Below, piece after piece: positions 42,626 to 47,975 of a stretch of DNA of 47,975 nucleotides. Origin of the DNA: Defluviitaleaceae bacterium (GTDB taxonomy: Bacteria > Bacillota > Clostridia > Lachnospirales > WQUN01). The notes below the pieces were generated by a model, which searched no databases, had not been told where the DNA came from, and saw only the letters and a list, made by a program, of their open reading frames with translations. Location of the stretch: assembly GCA_009785615.1 (NCBI GenBank), contig WQVX01000003.1:1-47975 (forward strand), in the 5' to 3' direction. Numbering within the stretch: the stretch's first letter is position 1; each line of letters starts with the position of its first letter. A program made the translations under genes and the position numbers.

Positions 42626-43900
42626 ATACTGATTTACTGCTGTTGTGGAGAAATTTTCCGCAGTTGTTTCTACATTAGGGATAGCCATAGTATTTAAAGT
42701 GCGAAACAACTCGCGACGTTCATCTAAAAATGACCGGGCTACCTCTTGTACAAAAACATCATAATGAGATGTTAAAGCAATCAGCTCTTCATTTTTCATA
42801 AAAACAACAATTGGAAAATGGAAGCGTTTAAGATGAGCAACATGATTAGTTAGTTCTCGGGCTTCCTCTAAGGTTTCAAAATCCGTAAAAATAAACACCA
42901 GGCTACGGCGTTTTTGCTTTTGACATAGGGCTAAAAACGCCGCTTCATAGTTAGAAGTATCTTTTGTATCATGAATATGATATAGGGTTTCCATTAAATT
43001 ATTACGATGAACCTCACCCTTACCGGGCATTACTAAGCTTCTTATTTCACGATCAAAAACCAATAAACCGCTTTGATCACCTTTTTGATTGACTATATCA
43101 GATAAAACCAATGCTGCGTTAATGGCATAGTCTAATTTTTTATATCCTTTGACACTATAGCTCATTGGCCTGCCCCCGTCTATCATCATAAAAACAGGCT
43201 GATTTTTTTCTATCTGATAATCGTTGACTATCAAACGCCTTTCGCGAGCAGTAACAGGCCAGTTGATTTTACGGTAATCGTCTCCTTCTACATAAGTTCG
43301 TAAGCTTTCAAATTCGGTACCTGCACCAAATATTTTAACCGTCTTATCCCCTTGTGGCAGTAGACGGTTTTTTTGCATCATAATCCTAAATCGCCTTAAA
43401 TCTTTTAAGTTGGGGTAAACTTTAAATTCGCAGGGGCAGTGATGAGAATAATATTTTGTAGCCAGTCCTAATATACCTTGTACACGCAAATGGATGTATT
43501 CAAAGGTAAATGCACCTCTTTTAGAGGGAATAACTTCATAGGAAAAAATTTTTTCTGTATGCGGCGCAATCGTATGCATTAAATTTTTTGCAGCTACTTT
43601 AAAATGTCTGCCACTAACCTGATCCAAGGCATGTACTTTAATAATATACATTGAGGGATTATGCACTGTAAAAGATATTTGATTAAGTGCGTAATGAGAT
43701 AATTTTTCCGTATTAATCCGCTGTACTGTAAAGTCAGAAGCTTTTGGCGTTAAAATAAAATCTACAACCAGCAATGCAAATATAATCAAATTGTACATCC
43801 AAAAAACGAATTCCGATAAAAAAGAAGGAAGCAAAGCGGCGGCTAAAAGTAGAAATATGCCGGATACAGCTAAAATAACAAAGCGTCTGGTAACTCCCAT
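42605..43900 (-). CDS. DUF58 domain protein (VWA-like fold)
   Basis: A 431-aa protein: two N-terminal membrane segments (about 6-25 and 29-48), a beta-sandwich region, and the DUF58 core with EGDDYRKINWPVTARERRL and a degenerate von Willebrand A domain (VFMMIDGGRPMSYS, FTDFETLEEA). DUF58 proteins work beside MoxR ATPases, possibly as metal-binding adaptors or chaperone clients. The ATG is three bases beyond the MoxR stop. It is last of the minus-strand part of the cluster and overlaps the SpoIIM-like gene tail-to-tail. Confidence 0.9.
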   Translation of the reverse strand: MGVTRRFVILAVSGIFLLLAAALLPSFLSEFVFWMYNLIIFALLVVDFILTPKASDFTVQRINTEKLSHYALNQISFTVHNPSMYIIKVHALDQVSGRHFKVAAKNLMHTIAPHTEKIFSYEVIPSKRGAFTFEYIHLRVQGILGLATKYYSHHCPCEFKVYPNLKDLRRFRIMMQKNRLLPQGDKTVKIFGAGTEFESLRTYVEGDDYRKINWPVTARERRLIVNDYQIEKNQPVFMMIDGGRPMSYSVKGYKKLDYAINAALVLSDIVNQKGDQSGLLVFDREIRSLVMPGKGEVHRNNLMETLYHIHDTKDTSNYEAAFLALCQKQKRRSLVFIFTDFETLEEARELTNHVAHLKRFHFPIVVFMKNEELIALTSHYDVFVQEVARSFLDERRELFRTLNTMAIPNVETTAENFSTTAVNQYLLLRKI

Positions 43901-43903
43901 AAC

Positions 43904-44842
43904 TCACCTTGGAACCTTTACTTGAGACAGGATATTTTCTATAACTGTATCCGTTTTTACTCCATCAATTTCTGCTTCCGGTTTAAGTATTATGCGATGT
44001 TGTAAAATTGGCACAGTAAGCTTGCGTACATCGTCCGGGATTACAAAATCTCTGCCTTCCATAGCAGCACAAGCCTTAGAAGCCAGCATCAATGCTACAG
44101 AACCCCTTGGGCTTGCTCCATACATAATGGCACTTATACGGCGGGTAGTTTCTACAATGCTGACAATATAGTTCATTACACTATCTTCTACAGTAACTTG
44201 TGCAATCTCAGCCCTACAAGTTGCAATATCTTCTGAATTGCATATGGGTGATTTTGATAAATGAACATTGTTGAAGCCTTCGTGGTGCATTTGAAGCACT
44301 TGTTTTTCTGCTGCTATCCCGGGATAGGTAAGCAAAATTTTCATCATAAAGCGATCCATCAAAGCTTCCGGCAGTGGATATGTGCCTTCGTATTCAACGG
44401 GATTTTGCGTAGCCATTACAAAAAAAGGCTCTGCCATTACATGGCGATTGCCATCTATAGTTATAGCTCGCTCTTCCATTACCTCAAGCAATGCAGATTG
44501 CGTTTTTGGCGGGGTGCGGTTAATTTCGTCCGCCAAAAAAAGTTGAGTAAAAAGAGGGCCTTTGCGTAATTCAAAATCACCGGATTGCTGGTTGTATATC
44601 TTGGTACCCAAAATGTCGGAGGGCATAAGATCTGATGTGAACTGAACCCGCTTAAAATCCATATCCATAACTTGTGCTACTGTTCTTGCCCATAAAGTTT
44701 TAGCCAGCCCCGGTACACCTTCTACCAATACATGCCCACCTGCCAATAAGGCCGTAATGGCAAGGTCTGTTAGTGTCTCCTGCTGTTGAATTATTGAGTT
44801 AATTTCTGTTTTTAGATTTGTAGTAAGGGTTTTTGTATCCAT
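43904..44842 (-). CDS. MoxR family AAA+ ATPase
   Basis: A 312-aa AAA+ ATPase of the MoxR group, chaperone-like proteins that activate or assemble partner proteins. Walker A EGVPGLAKT (41-49), RVQFTSDLMPSDILG, Walker B LFLADEINRTPPKTQSALLE, sensor 1 FVMATQNPVEYEGTYPLPEA and sensor 2 SPRGSVALMLASKA are all intact. ATG 44842 with AGGAGAT nine bases upstream. It stands between the DUF58 and DUF4350 genes, the standard partners. Confidence 0.95.
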   Translation of the reverse strand: MDTKTLTTNLKTEINSIIQQQETLTDLAITALLAGGHVLVEGVPGLAKTLWARTVAQVMDMDFKRVQFTSDLMPSDILGTKIYNQQSGDFELRKGPLFTQLFLADEINRTPPKTQSALLEVMEERAITIDGNRHVMAEPFFVMATQNPVEYEGTYPLPEALMDRFMMKILLTYPGIAAEKQVLQMHHEGFNNVHLSKSPICNSEDIATCRAEIAQVTVEDSVMNYIVSIVETTRRISAIMYGASPRGSVALMLASKACAAMEGRDFVIPDDVRKLTVPILQHRIILKPEAEIDGVKTDTVIENILSQVKVPR

Positions 44843-44847
44843 TTATA

Positions 44848-45618
44848 TTATCTCCTAGCTTTCTTATATAATCTGGCCAGTACTAATACCTGTTCATTTT
44901 CTTCTCGTTCCAATTCTTCATACAATGGGATAGGATATCCAAATCGTTTACCAAAGTGCCATGCTGCTATAATTCCGCCGATTATCAATTGTATTGTTAT
45001 TAACCTTAGTCCCACAGGCATTTGACTAAATGTGCCGGGAGTATTATGAAAACCATGATAATACTCTGCAAAAAGAATACGGTCAGAATTCCAATATGAT
45101 AAAGCATTTGCAATACCTTCACCATGTACAGGATAGTACATTAAATTGATATTGGTTATTAAGTCTGCACGGCCTGTCAATATCTCGCCCATTCCAAGAT
45201 GGTACCAGCGCATACCGCCAAATGAAGAGGCATAGTGATTAGAAAGAGCCAGGTCTATGCTGTTAGGAATGCTGTTTTCCAGGTAAATTATCCGCCCACC
45301 TTGATATACCCATGACAGAATGTCCTCTGTTACCGCTCTTGTTGGCCCGGGGTTGGTAGGTTGTATTATAAGCACTACATCATTAAGAGACGCTTCTCTG
45401 ATAGGGCGGCGCATTGTAGAAACAGGATATTGCATATGGTTTAAAGTATCAAACAATAAGCTTACCCCATAATCTCCATTAGAAAATGATGTAAAGTCCG
45501 GATATCTAAGACTATATGACTGTTGATTAGCCCCCCAGACTATGCCAAGCAAAAGGGCTACCAGTAATAGTATAATTACAATTTGATTGTAATTTCTATT
45601 TTTAGATCTATTTTCCAT
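44848..45618 (-). CDS. DUF4350 domain membrane protein
   Basis: A 256-aa protein with an N-terminal membrane segment (about 10-30), a periplasm-facing GATase-like DUF4350 domain (SYSLRYPDFTSFSNGDYGVSL; VLIIQPTNPGPTRAVTEDIL, shown here as segments) and a C-terminal membrane segment (about 205-222) before a charged tail. I chose ATG 45618 (MENRSKNRNYNQ), with GAGGAG upstream, over a start at 45708 lying deep in the preceding gene. It overlaps the DUF4129 gene by 11 bases. The family co-occurs with MoxR and DUF4129 proteins; role unknown. Confidence 0.82.
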   Translation of the reverse strand: MENRSKNRNYNQIVIILLLVALLLGIVWGANQQSYSLRYPDFTSFSNGDYGVSLLFDTLNHMQYPVSTMRRPIREASLNDVVLIIQPTNPGPTRAVTEDILSWVYQGGRIIYLENSIPNSIDLALSNHYASSFGGMRWYHLGMGEILTGRADLITNINLMYYPVHGEGIANALSYWNSDRILFAEYYHGFHNTPGTFSQMPVGLRLITIQLIIGGIIAAWHFGKRFGYPIPLYEELEREENEQVLVLARLYKKARR

Positions 45619-46249
45619 ATAGAAGAATCTCCTCTGCAACGGCTGCAAAATGCTGATATTGTTCCTCTTCCAGTCCTTTTTTACCAAACCACGTCTGATG
45701 AAATACATCTACAATTGCTATAAAAGGCTCCGACAGAAGCGGGGAGGCTAAAGCTAATTCCCGTGCAAGTTGATCGTTAGTTTTATATTTATCTACCTTA
45801 ATGGTTTTTTTATCATGCAAAGCAACTAGTACGGCAATATATAAATGGCGTACTGCGTCTCTAAACCGGCCGTTTTCGGCATATTTTCGGGCATCTTCAA
45901 GCAAATCTGACAAAGTAAAACGCTTGCGGGCAATATCATCAAAAAGGGTGGATATGGAGGACATTTCTTGCGCCGCTTTTTGCCCTCTACGCTTTAATAT
46001 CATATAAGTTACACCTATAGAAGTAGCTAAAAGGAGTAGTGCTGTCGCAATTACAAAGATGAATGTTATAGTTTCCGGGTTATAAGTTGGCTCATGTGGA
46101 GTAGCTAAGTTTATTCTTTCAAGAAGGTTAAGGATTGCCCGTCCAAAAGCTTCAATTATGACTTGCTGATAATCTATTGCTCGCCCGGTTAAAATATCAT
46201 ATCCGGGACGTTCCAGCACCTCATGCATGGCCCGGTAAAAAGGTGTCAT
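45608..46249 (-). CDS. DUF4129 domain membrane protein
   Basis: A 213-aa protein with an outer N-terminal part, one membrane segment (about 62-84: ETITFIFVIATALLLLATSI) and a cytoplasmic DUF4129 domain (RDAVRHLYIAVLVALHDKKT, TNDQLARELA, VFHQTWFG). DUF4129 is also found fused to transglutaminase-like proteins in related clusters. Its ATG overlaps the preceding stop as ATGA. Confidence 0.85.
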   Translation of the reverse strand: MTPFYRAMHEVLERPGYDILTGRAIDYQQVIIEAFGRAILNLLERINLATPHEPTYNPETITFIFVIATALLLLATSIGVTYMILKRRGQKAAQEMSSISTLFDDIARKRFTLSDLLEDARKYAENGRFRDAVRHLYIAVLVALHDKKTIKVDKYKTNDQLARELALASPLLSEPFIAIVDVFHQTWFGKKGLEEEQYQHFAAVAEEILLYGK

Positions 46250-47199
46250 AATTGTGCTCCCTGCCCACGGGTTCCGGCAAGGCGTTCCAGACTAATTTCT
46301 ATATCTAACCCCTCTTTTTTAATTTTCTGGTTAAAGTATATAAGTGCTGTCATAATTCCATCCATGGGACCCATTAAAATACCTACAAGCAGTGCTATAT
46401 AAAATTGTAAAGTTCCTGTGTTTATCCAAAGAGCACCCAAATCTATCAAGTTTCCTGTAATCATAGATATTACAGCAATTACAGTTACTATTAAGCTTTG
46501 TGTGCTATATGAAAAAAGGTAAACGATTAATGCCCATAAAAGGCGAAGTCCAAGTATTTTCCAGAAATAACCTTTGAGCAGTTCAAATGACCTGGTTACA
46601 GTTGATAAAAAGAGCCGCTTTTCAAAAATTGCTACAGGAATAGATAAAGCAAAAATGTTAGAGTAGACTACATAAAAGATAGTAAAAGCCAAACCAATTA
46701 TCGTTATATAAAAAGGATGCAACGACCCTAAAAAAGCGAAGCCATCTCCTACAGAAAAATAGATAACAACAGCCATTAATATTAACCAAGGCAATGTTAA
46801 AAGCAACTGAGCTATGGCAGATGTTAATACTCGTAATAAAGCATTAAACGTGTCTCTAAAAGGTAATTCTACAGGTTGGTTATAAAAAGCTTGTTTGGAT
46901 ATAAGAATATGCCCGGAAGCTGATAAATACATCCAGATAATATAAGGTGGAAGAATAATAGCAAAAATAAGCAAGACTACCATTATTATATAGTTATCAT
47001 AATCATAAGAGCCTCCGGCAATAGAATAGACATACACCACCCCAAATGCTAAAACAATACTTAAAGTCATTATCAGCATAAAAGAGATGATACCTATAAT
47101 TAAAGCAAAAGCTATTTGGGTTTTAAACGTGGCCTTGTATAAATCAAAGACTCTGTCCATTAAAGCGGCTGCATTCATTGGAAGATAATCGCGATGCAT
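46246..47199 (-). CDS. Multi-spanning membrane protein, first gene of the MoxR cluster
   Basis: A 317-aa protein with about six to seven hydrophobic segments (around 29-60, 73-97, 128-153, 160-185, 213-240, 270-290) and an N-terminal amphipathic stretch MHRDYLPMNAAALMDRVFDL. Such proteins, sometimes called glycerophosphodiester-phosphodiesterase membrane-domain-like, often open MoxR/DUF58/DUF4129 operons. No catalytic motif is seen. I chose ATG 47199 because AAAGGA lies eight bases upstream; an in-frame start at 47223 is less well placed. The gene has an extended -10 promoter at 47292-47300 and a stem-loop in its leader. Confidence 0.75.
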   Translation of the reverse strand: MHRDYLPMNAAALMDRVFDLYKATFKTQIAFALIIGIISFMLIMTLSIVLAFGVVYVYSIAGGSYDYDNYIIMVVLLIFAIILPPYIIWMYLSASGHILISKQAFYNQPVELPFRDTFNALLRVLTSAIAQLLLTLPWLILMAVVIYFSVGDGFAFLGSLHPFYITIIGLAFTIFYVVYSNIFALSIPVAIFEKRLFLSTVTRSFELLKGYFWKILGLRLLWALIVYLFSYSTQSLIVTVIAVISMITGNLIDLGALWINTGTLQFYIALLVGILMGPMDGIMTALIYFNQKIKKEGLDIEISLERLAGTRGQGAQL

Positions 47200-47291
47200 A
47201 AAACAGTCCTTTCTGACCCTCATGATTGGAGGGTATGCAACTTAGAAGCTGAATTTACAGCTTCTGAAACACTGACGCAAGAAGCCTACTG

Positions 47292-47300
47292 ATTATATCA
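47292..47300 (-). promoter_or_regulatory. Extended -10 promoter of the MoxR-cluster operon
   Basis: On the minus strand TGATATAAT (TATAAT at 47297-47292). The -35 region is poor. The same nonamer forms the glyA promoter. Confidence 0.55.
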
Positions 47301-47353
47301 TATAAAATGTCCTTGGAACATATGTGCAGAAGGGTTCCCGGGGAATATGTCTT

Positions 47354-47451
47354 ATAGCAATTTCGATTGACATTAACACGTTTACGTGTTAATGCAAGCG
47401 GAAATTACGCCCCCTTCACCGACACGAAGCACGTTAGTGCGAAGTGGAGGT
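47354..47451 (-). repeat. Structured intergenic repeat, copy B (inverted relative to copy A)
   Basis: The reverse complement of 10716-10813, with three base differences in the shared core. Both predicted hairpins are kept; the CATTAACACG-TAAA-CGTGTTAATG arm is perfect here, while copy A has one mismatch in it. One end (TGCTATAA on the minus strand) matches copy A; the other end lacks copy A's ATAGCA. Confidence 0.8.
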
Positions 47452-47461
47452 ACCATACTTC

Positions 47462-47501
47462 AAAAAAAGACCGCCTCAATTATTATGAGAGCGGCTTTTT
47501 T
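47462..47501. terminator. Terminator of the M3 peptidase gene (A/T-flanked, possibly bidirectional)
   Basis: ACCGCCTC and GAGAGCGGC (47470-47495) form a stem with one bulge, flanked by A7 to the left and T7 to the right, so it can act on both strands. It lies about 70 bp past the end of the peptidase gene. Confidence 0.75.
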
Positions 47502-47504
47502 CTT

Positions 47505-47558
47505 AGAGCCTGTTTAAAATTTTTTTATATGGTGAAAAGGAGATTTTGGATAGGCTCT
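47505..47558. repeat. 54-bp element with imperfect terminal inverted repeats
   Basis: The left end reads AGAGCCTGTTTAAAATTT; the right end, read on the minus strand, is AGAGCCTATCCAAAATCT, with about 14 of 18 positions alike. This looks like the two ends of an insertion sequence or MITE joined with almost no interior. No clear target duplication is visible. Confidence 0.5.
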
Positions 47559-47567
47559 TTATGATGT

Positions 47568-47975
47568 CTACCGGGTTGATTGGTTATCCAGCCACCGGAT
47601 AGCAGCGTCAGCAACAAGCTTAATATTGTCAGTTTCAAAAGGCGTGGGAAGCCCTGCATCAGCAATAAGCTCTACAAATGTTTTGGTTCCTGCAAAGCCT
47701 ACAAATCTTCTGTATTTTTCCCAAGCGGCGGCAAAATCTTTTTGACTTTCTGCCCAAAGGCTTAATGCCATAATTTGCGCTAAGCAATAATCAATGTAAT
47801 AGAAAGGTACATCGTAAATATGCATTTGCGCTTGCCAGCGGCGGCCTTCCCCATAAAACGGGAAGTCTTTAACGTTAAGATAAGGTCTGTATTTTGCTTC
47901 AAGAGTTAGCCATAAATCATTGCGCTCTTTTGGGGACATCTCCGGTTTTTCGTAGATAAGATGCTGAAATTCGTC
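47568..47975 (-). CDS. M3 family oligoendopeptidase, C-terminal part (truncated by window edge)
   Basis: The last 135 codons of a zinc metallopeptidase of the M3 (PepF/thimet-like) family; the frame is open to the right edge, so the HEXXH motif lies outside the window. Residues visible include DEFQHLIYEKPEMSPKERN, then LEAKYRPYLNVKDFPFYGEG, and RWQAQMHIYDVPFYYIDYCL, which carries the conserved substrate-binding Tyr residues of the C-terminal lobe. ALSLWAESQKDF and FVELIADAGLPTPFE close the domain. The TAG-type stop is at 47568 and a terminator follows. Confidence 0.9.
   Translation of the reverse strand, partial: DEFQHLIYEKPEMSPKERNDLWLTLEAKYRPYLNVKDFPFYGEGRRWQAQMHIYDVPFYYIDYCLAQIMALSLWAESQKDFAAAWEKYRRFVGFAGTKTFVELIADAGLPTPFETDNIKLVADAAIRWLDNQSTR

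Larger units (their letters stand above)
47200..47567. other. Intergenic region: leader hairpin, promoter, repeat copy B, terminator, TIR remnant
   Basis: A 368-bp spacer between two minus-strand genes. From left to right it contains a perfect inverted repeat AGAAGCTG/CAGCTTCT (47244-47265) in the leader of the membrane-protein gene, its -10 element (47292-47300), repeat copy B (47354-47451), a terminator (47462-47501), and a 54-bp segment with terminal inverted repeats (47505-47558). No gene is evident in it. Confidence 0.75.

Overview
The window is AT-rich bacterial chromosome from a low-GC Firmicute, most likely an endospore-forming member of the Clostridia (Lachnospirales-like; genus not determinable). 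Supporting this are purine-rich Shine-Dalgarno sites with frequent TTG/GTG starts, DnaD/DnaI primosome genes, a CotS-like protein, a SpoIIM-like protein, a DUF4364 regulator, a metallohydrolase/DUF3006 pair and a NiCo riboswitch ahead of a cation efflux gene. I see no prophage, CRISPR array, rRNA, tRNA or complete insertion sequence. Nearly all of the window is dense housekeeping gene content.

Layout. 1-4104 (minus): glyA, a membrane-anchored C39-like peptidase, mtnA and the 5' part of aspS. 4348-10691 (plus): ComEC-like metallohydrolase plus DUF3006, murC, a 331-bp spacer packed with DnaA boxes, dnaD-like and dnaI-like primosome genes, and a secreted TolC-like coiled-coil protein. 10692-12256: a structured repeat (copy A), a small P-loop protein and a glyoxalase-II-like hydrolase. 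12257-18496 (minus): a complete phosphate regulon, pstS-pstC-pstA-pstB-phoU-phoP-phoR, with a Pho-box-like promoter and a PstS whose two halves are in permuted order. 18654-20311 (minus): dapA-dapB. 20394-25604 (minus): an operon with a strong promoter, encoding a poly-HAMP chemoreceptor and two tandem paralogous membrane-anchored proteins of unknown function.

25706-33513 (plus): CCA-adding enzyme, CotS-like pseudokinase, PEGA-domain protein, TelA-like protein and an ABC-2 exporter (the last three overlap translationally), cold-shock protein, and a zinc-ribbon/HTH protein. 33608-38944 (minus): uppP and a cation diffusion facilitator behind a NiCo riboswitch, then cysK-metY-ftsY. 39089-40116 (plus): a radical SAM protein preceded by a 7-codon leader ORF whose stop overlaps its start. 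40248-47199: a DUF4364 regulator, then the widespread RDD / SpoIIM-like / DUF58 / MoxR / DUF4350 / DUF4129 / membrane-protein cluster. The window closes with repeat copy B (inverted relative to copy A), a short terminal-inverted-repeat remnant and the 3' end of an M3 oligoendopeptidase gene.

Points most worth a second look: the DnaA-box cluster in front of dnaD-dnaI; the two inverted copies of a structured ~100-bp repeat; the MCP plus paralogue-pair operon; the permuted PstS; the NiCo riboswitch; and the leader ORF coupled to the radical SAM gene. Nothing here is clearly a wholly undescribed system. The MCP/paralogue operon and the repeat family are the closest candidates.
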